Source: Argonema antarcticum A004/B2
GTDB lineage: Bacteria > Cyanobacteriota > Cyanobacteriia > Cyanobacteriales > Aerosakkonemataceae
DNA: 64,000 nt
Reading direction: 5' to 3'
NCBI RefSeq assembly: GCF_023333585.1
Contig: NZ_JAIQZN010000007.1
Location: forward strand, 1-64,000
Every line of letters begins with the position of its first letter. The first letter of the stretch is position 1. Shown here in pieces: positions 32,601-41,475 of the stretch. A program made the position numbers and the translations under genes. The notes under the pieces were generated by a model. The model worked only from the letters and a program-made list of their open reading frames with translations. It was not told the DNA's origin and ran no database searches.

Positions 32601-33221
32601 TTATCGCTTCGGTAACATCGGACGCATAATCAAATAACCAGCACCGAACGCCGTCACCACAATCATCACGATCGCAAACGTCAACCACCATCCATTCACC
32701 TCAGAACTTTTTTCTGGCTGGGGACGACGACGATTGCGGGTTTCTGGCTGTTCTATCACTAATTTTGCTGGCAACCCAGAGTCTGTCGGTTCCATTTCTG
32801 GGAAAATGTTTGATATATCAACCCCCGGCGCAGAAGGGGTAGCATTGGAAACAGAACGAGTCCGACGAGGCATCGGAGGTGCTTCTGGTATAGGGCGGCC
32901 CGGTTCGGTTCTTAATTCGGGATGAGTGTAGGAAGGTTGACTCCAGCCACTTGGTACAGAAGAGTCCGCTATCTGCTGTAGATGGAGACTCGCATGAACA
33001 ACCTTTTCAATTTCCCGACGCAGCTGTTGATTTTGTTGAGACATCTGCTGATTTTGGTTATTCAGCGAGTCCAGCATCACCTTAGTCGCTTGCAACTCTG
33101 CTGCGAGTTCTCGATAAAGCGAAATTGGTACGGAAGGTGAGTAAGCACCGGGTGCTGTTTGGGAATTATGACCTGCACTCGCATTGGGCACCGATTGCTT
33201 GGGATTGAAGTTAGATGTCAT
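32601..33221 (-). CDS. Coiled-coil protein with C-terminal membrane anchor
   Basis: 206 residues. A disordered N-terminus is followed by a coiled coil (about 35-85: LAAELQATKVMLDSLNNQNQ and following Gln-rich heptads), a Pro/Ser-rich middle, and a single membrane segment near the C-terminus (WWLTFAIVMIVVTAFGAGYLIM, about 178-199). I do not recognise a family; the layout is that of a tail-anchored scaffold. It lies downstream of thiD on the same strand, with 117 bp between. Confidence 0.65.
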   Translation of the reverse strand: MTSNFNPKQSVPNASAGHNSQTAPGAYSPSVPISLYRELAAELQATKVMLDSLNNQNQQMSQQNQQLRREIEKVVHASLHLQQIADSSVPSGWSQPSYTHPELRTEPGRPIPEAPPMPRRTRSVSNATPSAPGVDISNIFPEMEPTDSGLPAKLVIEQPETRNRRRPQPEKSSEVNGWWLTFAIVMIVVTAFGAGYLIMRPMLPKR

Positions 33222-33338
33222 AAGCTTCTTCGCTTTACCTAGAATTGCGTCAGACAGAGGCGACCTGTATAACTATGCCTCAGAATAGTCCAGATCGGGA
33301 AAATATCACAAGCTGATTTAAAATATTCTTTTTTATTT

Positions 33339-34163
33339 TTACAGAGGCTTTTGTAATATGGGAAAAAAGTGTCCCACCGGCCCTTGACCGTGACCGATAT
33401 TTAAAGCATACTCCAAAGCGGCGCTGACATAATCCTTTGCCAGTCGAACGGCAGAGAATAAATCTTTGCCTAGTGCTAGATTAGCTGCGATCGCAGCTGC
33501 GAGAGTACAACCAGTACCGTGAGTATTCGTCGTCTCTACCGTCGATGCACTCAAAGTTTCCAGCCGACTACCATCAAACCAAACATCCACACCACGCAGA
33601 CTCCCCTGCATCCCGCCTCCCTTGACCAAAACTGCTTTAGATCCCAGTTGGTGAATACGCTGTGCTGCTTCCCCCATATCATCCAGAGTCAGAATCTCCA
33701 ACCCACTTAAAATTTGCGCTTCATAACGATTTGGCGTTACGATCGCCGCTTGGGGGATTAGCTTAGAGCGCAAGCACATTACCGCATCATTGTCAATCAA
33801 TTGGGCTCCTGTACGGGACACCATCACCGGATCGACCACCAAATTATTCAGCCCTAAAGCTTCTATGCGATCGGCCACTGCGGAGATAATCTCCTGGTTG
33901 AGCAGCATACCCGTTTTAGTAGCTTGCACCCCGATATCTGCAACCACTGCCTCAATTTGGGCTATAACAGCCGCAGCCGGTAGAGCGTCAACCCGTGTGA
34001 CGCCCAAAGTATTCTGAGCAGTCACGCAGGTTATGGCGCTGGTGCCGTGGACGCAGTGAAAGGCAAATGTCCGTAAATCAGCCTGAATTCCAGCACCGCC
34101 ACCACTATCGGAACCAGCTACAGTCATAGCTACAGGTACGCTTAAGCCATTTCTTGGCCTCAT
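33339..34163 (-). CDS. thiD: Hydroxymethylpyrimidine/phosphomethylpyrimidine kinase
   Basis: 274 residues, the family length. It phosphorylates HMP and HMP-P with ATP for thiamine synthesis. Motifs: VAMTVAGSDSGGGAGIQADLRT at the N-terminus, VVDPVMVSRTGAQLID, VTPNRYEAQILSG, VLVKGGGMQG and NTHGTGCTLAAAIAANLA with the catalytic Cys/Asp anion hole. Cytoplasmic. It follows ftsZ on the same strand with a 120-bp gap. Confidence 0.93.
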   Translation of the reverse strand: MRPRNGLSVPVAMTVAGSDSGGGAGIQADLRTFAFHCVHGTSAITCVTAQNTLGVTRVDALPAAAVIAQIEAVVADIGVQATKTGMLLNQEIISAVADRIEALGLNNLVVDPVMVSRTGAQLIDNDAVMCLRSKLIPQAAIVTPNRYEAQILSGLEILTLDDMGEAAQRIHQLGSKAVLVKGGGMQGSLRGVDVWFDGSRLETLSASTVETTNTHGTGCTLAAAIAANLALGKDLFSAVRLAKDYVSAALEYALNIGHGQGPVGHFFPILQKPL

Positions 34164-34283
34164 ACTACCAAAAGGATGAAAGATTCTGGACTCGTGGGCG
34201 GCAAAGCAGACCCCTTTGCCGTCGCCGACCCGTACTTGCAGATGCTAGGAGCGAAATTACGGCTTTATAGGTAAATTTTGGCC

Positions 34284-35543
34284 TTATTTCGGGGGGCGTC
34301 TCCTTTGGAGAAACTCCGGGATGTCCAAGCCACCTTGTTTATCTGGGGACTCAGGATTTGCGGGAGGTTTAGTTGGAGTCGGTGATATCGATCGCGGTGG
34401 TTGAACTTTAGCCCCTCGCGATTGCGTTGAGCCTTGCGGTTCGCCGCTAAACCCAGTCGCAATCACCGTAATCCTAATTTCGCCTTGCAGCCTTTCATCA
34501 ATGACTGCCCCAAAAATAATATTGGCGTTGGGATCGACTACTTCGTAGATAGTTTCCGCAGCCGCATTGACTTCGTGCAAAGTCAGATCGGTTCCACCCG
34601 TAATGTTAAACACCACGCCTTTGGCTCCATCCACAGAAGCTTCCAGTAAAGGAGAGGAAATAGCTGCGATCGCCGCCTCTCTGGCACGCGATTTGCCAGA
34701 ACCAACACCGATTCCCATCAAAGCTGAGCCTGCATCCGCCATAATAGCGCGGACATCGGCAAAGTCAACGTTAACCAAACCGGGGATAGTGATGATATCC
34801 GAGATCCCCTGCACACCCTGACGCAGAATGTCATCTGCTACCCGAAAAGCTTCCTGCACCGGCGTTGTCTCTGGGATCACAGACAGCAGGCGATCGTTCG
34901 GAATAATAATCAGCGTATCTACCCGACTTTGCAAAGCCGCAATGCCTTCCTCCGCCTGGTTCGTGCGCCGCCGTCCTTCAAACAAAAAAGGACGAGTTAC
35001 TACCCCAACGGTTAAAGCGCCCACTTCCTTTGCTGTTTCAGCAACGATTGGTGCTGCACCAGTACCCGTACCGCCTCCCATCCCAGCCGTAATAAAAACG
35101 AGATCCGAGTTGGCTACAGCTGCGGCAATTTCGTCGCGAGACTCCTCAGCGGCTTTCTGACCGATCGCCGGATTGCCCCCCGCTCCCAGTCCCCGCGTCA
35201 ATTTCTGTCCCACTTGCAAGCGTCTTGAGGCAGATGATAAAGTCAGAGCTTGAGCATCTGTATTAATCGCCCAAAACTCAACACCAGCGAGATCGCTGGC
35301 GATCATGCGGTTAACCGCATTGCTTCCACCCCCGCCGACGCCAATCACCTTAATTTTGGCTATCCGACTTGGCACGATATCGCTACTTCGAGATGTTTCC
35401 TCAGCCATACCTTTGGCATCGCGAACTTGACCGAACTGAAATACAGTATAGGGATTAACGGCGTCCACCGTCGGTGCCAAACCCGGTTGTCCCTCTGCTT
35501 GGGAACGGTTAAAAGCGAGCCCCTGTTTATTATTAAGCGTCAT
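34284..35543 (-). CDS. ftsZ: Cell division protein FtsZ
   Basis: 419 residues. A cyanobacterial N-terminal extension of about 60 residues precedes the GTPase: [14 protein letters not shown], the tubulin signature [12 protein letters not shown] (about 154-165), and the T7 loop in [11 protein letters not shown]. The C-terminal tail ends with the FtsZ peptide [12 protein letters not shown], used for binding partners. It polymerises to form the division ring. It sits downstream of ftsQ on the same strand, the usual cyanobacterial ftsQ-ftsZ order. Confidence 0.97.
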   Translation of the reverse strand: MTLNNKQGLAFNRSQAEGQPGLAPTVDAVNPYTVFQFGQVRDAKGMAEETSRSSDIVPSRIAKIKVIGVGGGGSNAVNRMIASDLAGVEFWAINTDAQALTLSSASRRLQVGQKLTRGLGAGGNPAIGQKAAEESRDEIAAAVANSDLVFITAGMGGGTGTGAAPIVAETAKEVGALTVGVVTRPFLFEGRRRTNQAEEGIAALQSRVDTLIIIPNDRLLSVIPETTPVQEAFRVADDILRQGVQGISDIITIPGLVNVDFADVRAIMADAGSALMGIGVGSGKSRAREAAIAAISSPLLEASVDGAKGVVFNITGGTDLTLHEVNAAAETIYEVVDPNANIIFGAVIDERLQGEIRITVIATGFSGEPQGSTQSRGAKVQPPRSISPTPTKPPANPESPDKQGGLDIPEFLQRRRPPK

Positions 35544-35705
35544 TGCTCTTCAAAAATAGCTGGTAAACAACTTTTCAATTTTAGGTAGCTCAAGTCAACT
35601 ATAGGCTAAGTCGGTTGAAAAACCAATAATAGTGACAAAGCCGATTTTTCGGTTGAAAACGCCTTTTTCAAATAGCCCTGCGGTTACGATATCTGCGATC
35701 GGTTT

Positions 35706-36581
35706 TTAGCGAGGATCGGGATCTTTGTCCGAACTTGCTGGTTCTAGCAGTTGAATCGCTGGGGCTTCTGGTTTTTTGAGGTCAATGTAAGCAATTTGGC
35801 GTCCATTCAGTTTAGCTGACAATTGTCTCAAGCGATCCAGGACTTTGAGTTGCTCCGGCAACTGGGAACTGTACGATCCCAGATGTACGATTCCTAACTC
35901 AGTTTTCAAGATTAAATTTTCCGGGTCTTGCCAGTCAATCTCAGAAACTTTCACAGGACTAAGACGAACTACTTGATAAAGTTGAGACCAGTATGGCAGA
36001 TACCGATCTCTAGAACCGATAATTTTGAGGTTTGGCAACGGAAACGACTTATCTATGCTGGTGTTGTTTTTTATAGGCATCCAAACACCTTTTTCATCGA
36101 GCAACCCCATCGTCGATTCTTGGGATCGCGTTTTTCCCTCTTTTGCGGCGATCGAGAGGCTGCATCGAACGTTTGTACAGGCTAGAGCCACCGGCTGTCT
36201 TTCCTGAATTTGTACTGTCAGGCTGGGCGGGAATAGCTGCCGGGTAACTGTAGCTTTGGCAATCAGCGACTGCCTCGACTCCAGTTTTGCAGCCAGCACT
36301 TGAGGTTCAATTCGGAGCAAAGACTGGGGATAGGATAAGGATAACAGAGACCGAATCGTTCTAGAGGAAAGAAGTTGATTGCCCTCTATAGAGATCTGCT
36401 CTGGGTGACGAATTACCCACACTGGTTGAGTGCTTCCCCAGAGTAAACCCAGGGCCAAACTGCTGAGCGCTAAAGTCCGCCAAATATCGTGAACCGTGTG
36501 GCGACGCCTTTGGCGACGCAAGGTTTGACGCCGCTGGCTCAAGTCCGCAGGCGAGACTGATACAATACTGGTCATCCTCAT
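35706..36581 (-). CDS. ftsQ: Cell division protein FtsQ (POTRA domain)
   Basis: 291 residues. A basic cytoplasmic N-terminus (RQTLRRQRRRH), a single membrane segment (about 36-56) and a periplasmic POTRA domain (ISIEGNQLLSSRTIRSLLSL...VTRQLFPPSLTVQIQERQPVAL, about 82-135) are followed by the FtsQ beta domain to the end. It is a bitopic divisome protein. It lies 162 bp upstream of ftsZ, probably co-transcribed. Confidence 0.9.
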   Translation of the reverse strand: MRMTSIVSVSPADLSQRRQTLRRQRRRHTVHDIWRTLALSSLALGLLWGSTQPVWVIRHPEQISIEGNQLLSSRTIRSLLSLSYPQSLLRIEPQVLAAKLESRQSLIAKATVTRQLFPPSLTVQIQERQPVALACTNVRCSLSIAAKEGKTRSQESTMGLLDEKGVWMPIKNNTSIDKSFPLPNLKIIGSRDRYLPYWSQLYQVVRLSPVKVSEIDWQDPENLILKTELGIVHLGSYSSQLPEQLKVLDRLRQLSAKLNGRQIAYIDLKKPEAPAIQLLEPASSDKDPDPR

Positions 36582-37333
36582 CCCTCAACTATGCGATCCT
36601 ATTCGACTGGTTAGTTTACTATGCTTAAACGTTGTATAGTAAATACTCGCTATTTGTTCAAATCTGCGATACAACCGCCGATTATTATACATAACACCTT
36701 ATTTTCCCTTGTTAAATCCAAACGCTCCGGAAGCGATCGCCCCTATTTCACCATCCGTAACCGATCGGCCAACTATTTAGCGCTCACATTGACTGCGGTA
36801 AGTCCACTGAACCGCAAAGGCTCATGACAAACTAGGAGCAGCAAGGATTTCATGTAATTTATTTTGAATCCAGTCAAGACCTTGTGGTGATTATCTATAA
36901 TCTGGGTCGGCTAGATATACGCCCTCTGACGGCTAGCAGACGATCGCAGCCAGAGTATTATAAAACTTCACTGACTTTCTAGTTATTTCTAGCTAATTAT
37001 AGTAGAATTTAGACAAAATGACGGCAGAACAATGCAGCTACTTGAAAAACACATTATCGCTCTTCACCACTCGGTATAAAAGAAGCTAGATAATTTATGC
37101 TTTCTTTCTAAGAATATTTTCAACTAGGCTAACTAGATAAAAATTAAAACTAGAAATCCCTCGCTAACTCTAGTTACTCTAGCGGGGGAGAAAATACAGC
37201 GCTTTTCAGGTTAGTGAGGTACACAAATCCCCGACAACTCCTGCGAAGTCGGGGATTAGTCCACATAGCCTCTACTTCATCCGACTGAAAGACGCTGTAA
37301 TATGTAGCACTCTCAAAAGAAAATTGACCAAAC
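36582..37333. other. Intergenic region, no supported gene
   Basis: 752 bp between divergent-side ftsQ and the carotenoid-binding gene. One short frame (36621-36827) has no recognisable feature. CCCTCGCTA/TAGCGGGGG pair at about 37159-37188, and a perfect 10-bp hairpin lies at 37226-37257. The rest looks like AT-rich promoter or untranslated sequence. Confidence 0.5.
37226..37257 (-). terminator. 10-bp perfect hairpin downstream of carotenoid protein gene
   Basis: AATCCCCGAC (37226-37235) and GTCGGGGATT (37248-37257) pair, 77 bp after the stop of the minus-strand gene. There is no long T-run, so its terminator role is tentative. Confidence 0.45.
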
Positions 37334-37813
37334 CTAAATACTAGAGCCACCCGCTGCTTCGGCACCCATTTCTAACACGGCACCGCGTAAGAAATCGATT
37401 TGCTCTTGAAAACTCATTCCTTCGATCTTCGCCAACAAATCTTTTCCGGCTTGGGGAAGTTGATAATCACTAGGCACGGGAATAATAGTACCGTTCTCCA
37501 TGCCTTGGGCTAAATAGTACCAAAAAGCCAGCTTAGTTTCGGGACTCAAAGACCCATATTCACGACTAATTTGAGTATTCGCTCTTGAAGCAATATCGCG
37601 CTGAACTTGCAACTGTTCTTGATGAGGAAGTGGCTTAACTTGATTGAACAATCCCTGAGCGATTTCAGAACCAGAAGCACCTGGAGCGGCTGGGGTTATA
37701 GACTTACCTAGTTTGGTATAAACAAACCATAATAGGCCGAGTTGGTCGTCTACGCTCAAGCTTTTTAAGGCTGTTTTACCTCGATCGTAAGCACTCACAT
37801 TCGTAACTGTCAT
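37334..37813 (-). CDS. Helical carotenoid protein (OCP N-terminal domain, stand-alone)
   Basis: 159 residues, equal to the all-helical N-terminal domain of orange carotenoid protein with no C-terminal NTF2-like domain. Seen: LSVDDQLGLLWFVYTKLGKSITPAAPG, AQGLFNQVKPLPHQEQLQVQRDI, YGSLSPETKLAFWYYLAQGMENGTIIPVP, and LLAKIEGMSFQEQIDFLRGAV. Such helical carotenoid proteins bind a ketocarotenoid and quench singlet oxygen or phycobilisome excitation. The clade (HCP1-9) cannot be told by eye. Soluble. No partner C-terminal-domain gene is nearby. Confidence 0.9.
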   Translation of the reverse strand: MTVTNVSAYDRGKTALKSLSVDDQLGLLWFVYTKLGKSITPAAPGASGSEIAQGLFNQVKPLPHQEQLQVQRDIASRANTQISREYGSLSPETKLAFWYYLAQGMENGTIIPVPSDYQLPQAGKDLLAKIEGMSFQEQIDFLRGAVLEMGAEAAGGSSI

Positions 37814-38051
37814 AGTAATCCCGTCGTTTTGTTAACTAACAGTTACATGGTGAAACAAACAGTAACGTACTTACCCCTGCAAGAAGGTAGAGACTTGGCA
37901 GGGGATCGAGAGTAGGCAAACCCTACTCAAGGTAGATGTACTTAGTCTCAATTCCAGAAATGCGCTTTTGCCTCACATTGGAATTGGAAATTTGCGATCG
38001 AGCCCGTCGCCCCCCCTTAAAAAGGGCCAAGGGAGGATGTCAATTCATCTC

Positions 38052-38202
38052 ATACCAAATCCGGGATAAAAACCCCCGTTATCCATAAGAAGGGTGAAGC
38101 ATTGCGGTAGAAAGGCTTTGCTTAGGGGAATACACTTATTGCCGCAATGCTTCACCCCTACACTTCCCACTAGAAAGGGGGTAAATAACCCGGATTTGGT
38201 AT
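38052..38202. repeat. 151-bp MITE-like element, family J, with nested family F core
   Basis: ATACCAAATCCGGG (38052-38065) and CCCGGATTTGGTAT (38189-38202) are perfect inverted ends. Nested inside is GGGTGAAGCATTGCGG paired with CCGCAATGCTTCACCC, a family F core. The last base of the element is the first base (on plus) of the CobW gene's stop codon. Confidence 0.85.
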
Positions 38203-39242
38203 CATGTGTCTAAAAGTGCTGACTGAATTTGACTTTTGTCAAGAGCCCGACCAATAAACACCAATCTTGTTTGACGCAGTTCGTCAGGTTGCCAAGCACG
38301 ATCGTAGAAGTATTCTATGCGATCGCCCACTCCTTGCAGCACTAACCGCATCGGCTTATTCAAAACTGCGACAAAACCTTTAATCCGATAAATCTCCAAC
38401 TTTTTCACTAAATCTTCCAGCTTAGCTACCAAAACTTGTGGCTCAAACGTTCTATCTAAAATCAAATGAATCGAGTTAATTTCTTCATCATGGTCGTGGT
38501 CTTCTTCCTCATCATGATGACTGGGACGATTGTCCAAATTATCCTCCACAGAAGCATTGAATCCCAACAGCAATTCTGGATTAATATTTCCTTGTTCGCA
38601 AGGGACAATTTTCACCGATTGAGGTAACTGTTGTCTGAGCCAGTTTTGCACCTGAGTTTGAGTTTGGGTATCTACCCGATCGACTTTAGTCAACAGCACC
38701 AAGTCAGCACAAGCGAGTTGGTCTTCAAAAAGTTCTTCAATCGGCGTTTCGTGATCCAGATTTGGATCGGCTTGTCGTTGAGCATTTAAAGCATTAATAT
38801 CGCTTGCTAGCGTACCCACCGACACAGCTTCGCAGTCCACCACCGTCACCACACCATCCACTGTGGCTCCCGTGCGAATTTCCGGCCAGCGAAATGCTTG
38901 AATTAATGGTTTGGGTAAAGCCAATCCCGATGTTTCGATTAGTATGCAATCCAGCTTATCTCTACGCTGCAAAATTTGTTGCATAGTTGGCAGAAATTCT
39001 TCTTGAACGGTGCAACAAAGGCAACCATTTGTGAGTTCGACAATATTGCTAGCCGCATCTTCTTCCTCATCGCAAACTTGGCAAGATCGCAACAATTCTC
39101 CATCTATTCCTAGCTCACCAAACTCGTTTACCAGAACTGCTATTCTGCGACCTTGATTGTTCTGTAGCATCTGACGAATCAAGGTTGTTTTGCCGCTACC
39201 GAGAAAGCCAGTAATCACAGTAACAGGAATCTTTCCAGCCAT
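38202..39242 (-). CDS. CobW/COG0523 family metallochaperone GTPase
   Basis: 346 residues. The P-loop GFLGSGKTT is near the N-terminus. Then come the family metal motif NGCLCCT (Cys-Leu-Cys-Cys), ILIETSGLALP and LLTKVDRVD. A His/Asp-rich stretch (HHDEEEDHDHDEE, about 241-253) is probably metal-binding, and the CobW C-terminal domain follows. These GTPases deliver Co, Zn or other metals to targets. Placed last in an operon behind a cobalamin riboswitch with cbtB, cobalt is the likely metal here. Whether it is CobW of B12 synthesis or a paralogue cannot be settled by sequence alone. Confidence 0.88.
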   Translation of the reverse strand: MAGKIPVTVITGFLGSGKTTLIRQMLQNNQGRRIAVLVNEFGELGIDGELLRSCQVCDEEEDAASNIVELTNGCLCCTVQEEFLPTMQQILQRRDKLDCILIETSGLALPKPLIQAFRWPEIRTGATVDGVVTVVDCEAVSVGTLASDINALNAQRQADPNLDHETPIEELFEDQLACADLVLLTKVDRVDTQTQTQVQNWLRQQLPQSVKIVPCEQGNINPELLLGFNASVEDNLDNRPSHHDEEEDHDHDEEINSIHLILDRTFEPQVLVAKLEDLVKKLEIYRIKGFVAVLNKPMRLVLQGVGDRIEYFYDRAWQPDELRQTRLVFIGRALDKSQIQSALLDT

Positions 39243-39276
39243 AAAAGCTCCTCAATCTAAAATCTAAAATCTAAAA

Positions 39277-39648
39277 TTATCCGATTGGTGGAATTTTTGC
39301 CAATATGCCTTTTTTCAGTGGTTCGGGTCGCTCAGACCAAGGGAGGGAACCATCTGGTTTGGCATAATATTGAGTGGCACATTCCAGTATGGCAGCTGCG
39401 CTATCTTGAACTGGTAAATTGCCAAATAGGTAGGTGTATTTGCCAGGAGCGGCGAAAGAGACGGTACAGGAATGACTGCACGCGCTCATACACTGAACTT
39501 CTTGAATGGGAAAGTTATCTTTTAAATCCCAGTTTTGGTGGAGTTCGCTTAGGTGTTCTAACAGTTGTTGACCGCCGCTTTTTCCTTCTGGTTTTCCCTG
39601 TTTCCAAACAGTGGCACAGGTTTTACAAACAAACAAATTGTGTTGCAT
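39277..39648 (-). CDS. DUF1636 putative metal-binding protein
   Basis: 123 residues. It has an N-terminal Cys pair (LFVCKTCATVW) and a central QCMSACSHSCTVSFAAPGKYTYLFGNL, the DUF1636 (COG5469) pattern of a thioredoxin-like ferredoxin fold with four or more Cys. The family is repeatedly found beside cobalamin/cobalt genes. It lies 34 bp upstream of the CobW gene and 2 bp after the membrane-protein gene, so it belongs to one operon. Function unknown; a cobalt-binding or electron-transfer role is an inference. Confidence 0.8.
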   Translation of the reverse strand: MQHNLFVCKTCATVWKQGKPEGKSGGQQLLEHLSELHQNWDLKDNFPIQEVQCMSACSHSCTVSFAAPGKYTYLFGNLPVQDSAAAILECATQYYAKPDGSLPWSERPEPLKKGILAKIPPIG

Positions 39649-39650
39649 CT

Positions 39651-40823
39651 TTACTGAAATCTCTCTGCTGTACGTTGTCGCAATCCCAGTCCTAATACTA
39701 AGCCAATTCCGATTATGCCCGTAAAATAAGCTAGGGCAATTAATCGCACTGATAGGGGAGGCGCTATGCCTTGTACGGCGATCGATCTCTTCAATTGCAA
39801 AGGTAAAAATTCATTGGATGCACGATTTTTGTCAGTAAATTCTACCTCTACTTGGTGGGGTGCGCCATCGAAAAATTGATGATTCCATTCAAATTTACCC
39901 TTGGCATCTGTCGTTCCAGTATAGGCAAACGCTACCCAATTATCTTCTAGCGGAATTGTCTTGATTTTAAATGTTAAATTGCTAGCAGGTTTGTTTGTTT
40001 TAGTGTCAATTGCTTGAACTTTAAAGTTAGCAAGTTGACCTACTGTGGCGTTGTTATCTCCAGTTAATTCGAGTTTTATTCCTGAAGAATCGGTAATGGC
40101 TGCGTTTTCTGTGGGGTGCGAATCTTCATGAGAGTGATGTTCATGAGGCTGAGATTCTGCGAGTTCAGCGCTGATGTTTACGAATAGTAGGGTTACGATC
40201 GCAATTACAGTTGCCCCACTCAGCAATAATCGCACTCGTTCCGGCGCTATTTCTCCTGGCTGAATTTTTTGTTTCCCTCCAATTATCCAGCCTCCCCCCA
40301 ATCCTACCAACAACAGAATCGTGACTAAAATGCCAAAATTGCGCCATTTGACTGGATTTTCAGGAACAGAGAGGGTCAGAGTTTGCTGAATTGGCTTAAA
40401 TTGATTGGCAACGATGGGAGTAACATTTACCAATAACTGATATTTGCCACGAATCGGCAAAATTTGCTCGACTTGCACTTTGCCACTAGGAGCAATAGTT
40501 TCAATATCGAGTAACTTCGTTCCCTCCACTATGGGGAAATCGGTACTAAACCAGGGATTTTTAGGCGGCGTGAGAATAGTGAGGTGAATTTTGGCAGCTT
40601 TTAGGGGTTTACCAGCTGCATTGAGCGCTTGTAGCGTTAGACGCACTGGCAATTGAGGTGTTGTTGCTTCTGCTTCAAAGGGTAACAACTGCCCTACAGG
40701 TGGTTCCGTTGTCAATTTTACTGTTGGTTGGGGGGATTGTGCTATCCCTGCCCCACTCAACCGCAAAGAAGCTAGCGCCATCAATGCGATCGCAGCTATC
40801 AAAATATTTTTGTTTTTTCTCAT
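39651..40823 (-). CDS. His-rich membrane protein of the cobalt operon
   Basis: 390 residues. A signal peptide or anchor (about 6-28) leads into an Ig-like beta domain (about 33-160). A membrane segment (FGILVTILLLVGLGGGWII, about 166-184) and a second one (LLLSGATVIAIVTLLFVNI, about 204-222) follow, then a His-rich segment SQPHEHHSHEDSH (about 228-240). A second beta domain (about 250-350) and a C-terminal membrane helix (about 360-382) complete it. I do not recognise a named family. Position and histidines suggest periplasmic cobalt capture, perhaps replacing the missing CbtA. It is followed 2 bp later by DUF1636. Confidence 0.7.
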   Translation of the reverse strand: MRKNKNILIAAIALMALASLRLSGAGIAQSPQPTVKLTTEPPVGQLLPFEAEATTPQLPVRLTLQALNAAGKPLKAAKIHLTILTPPKNPWFSTDFPIVEGTKLLDIETIAPSGKVQVEQILPIRGKYQLLVNVTPIVANQFKPIQQTLTLSVPENPVKWRNFGILVTILLLVGLGGGWIIGGKQKIQPGEIAPERVRLLLSGATVIAIVTLLFVNISAELAESQPHEHHSHEDSHPTENAAITDSSGIKLELTGDNNATVGQLANFKVQAIDTKTNKPASNLTFKIKTIPLEDNWVAFAYTGTTDAKGKFEWNHQFFDGAPHQVEVEFTDKNRASNEFLPLQLKRSIAVQGIAPPLSVRLIALAYFTGIIGIGLVLGLGLRQRTAERFQ

Positions 40824-40911
40824 TTGTTCCTTGTCAGTTATTAGTTGTCATTTGTGGAAATTCCTTCCCAAAAACCAAGGTTTTGCCCCCCCAGTCCCCC
40901 AAATCTAGGGG

Positions 40912-41013
40912 TAAGCTATTACGCATCTAAATCCAATACAAAGACGGGCTTTCCTACCCATCCCACAAGAATTTCAGAAAAACTGACGGTCATTTTAGAT
41001 GCGTAGCAGCTTA
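40912..41013. repeat. MITE-like element, family B, copy 2, inserted in a family H element
   Basis: 102 bp with ends TAAGCTATTACGCATCTAAAT and 'ttttagatgcgtagcagctta', about 80% like the copy at 3879-3979. The flanks (40880-40911 and 41014-41072: GCCCCCCCAGTCCCCC..., ...AAATCTGGGGGG..., GCATAAGTCCT) are halves of a family H element, so B appears to have inserted into H. It separates cbtB from the rest of its operon. Confidence 0.75.
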
Positions 41014-41075
41014 ACAGGACTGATAGCCCCCAAAATCTGGGGGGCTAGGCGGGCGAAAAGCATAAGTCCTAATGA

Positions 41076-41264
41076 CTAATGACAACTAACTGTCAAAGTT
41101 TGGTGACGCAGAGAATGCAAATTGTTATGCGCTGGCGGATAGGTGGAGAAATAGACCGTCCAGAGTATCGCAGAGGAGAGGGATAAGTAGAGTGTCGCTT
41201 GTACAGGGCGCGATAAAGTCAAACTTATCGCTTTTTTTCCGATAGAAATAGAATGAGCAGTCAT
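41076..41264 (-). CDS. cbtB: CbtB-like cobalt transporter subunit
   Basis: 62 residues from ATG 41264, preceded by GAGG (5 nt spacing); the longer frame would run into the riboswitch. One membrane helix (ATLYLSLSSAILWTVYFSTYP) is followed by the histidine tail HNNLHSLRH and a terminal CH, the CbtB (PF09489) signature. CbtB works with CbtA in B12-regulated cobalt uptake. It is the first gene after a cobalamin riboswitch, which supports the call. No CbtA follows directly. Confidence 0.8.
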   Translation of the reverse strand: MTAHSISIGKKAISLTLSRPVQATLYLSLSSAILWTVYFSTYPPAHNNLHSLRHQTLTVSCH

Positions 41265-41288
41265 CCGTACCTCGCAGATGTTTTCAGG

Positions 41289-41431
41289 GTTGATGTTCAT
41301 GTCGGCAGGCATTCTGACTTAGATACCAAAAGGGATGGTTTCATAACAGTTGCGGGACAGCGACGGACTTTCACCGTTCTTTCCCCGTTACCTCTGGTAG
41401 CTGTTCCCCACCAGAACCGACTGGATTTCGG
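41289..41431 (-). promoter_or_regulatory. Cobalamin (B12) riboswitch
   Basis: Read on minus, the segment carries the aptamer landmarks in order: GGTTCTGGTGGGGAAC, GGGGAAAGAACGGTGAAAGT, CCGTCGCTGTCCCGCAACTG (the B12-box region), and AAGTCAGAATGCCTGCCGAC (P6/P3 closing strand). It ends about 25 nt before the cbtB ATG, so regulation may act on translation. It should repress the cobalt operon when adenosyl- or methylcobalamin is plentiful. Confidence 0.92.
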
Positions 41432-41475
41432 TATTGTATCGCACTACTTGTGCTTTCCGAAAGGGGAAAGTACTT

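Noticed and set aside
36621-36827. 68-codon frame upstream of ftsQ
   Set aside because: No homology I recognise and no start context.
38028-38048. GGGAGGATGTCAA resembling the TnpB element right end
   Set aside because: No hairpin, tnpB remnant or left end is associated, so it is likely chance similarity.
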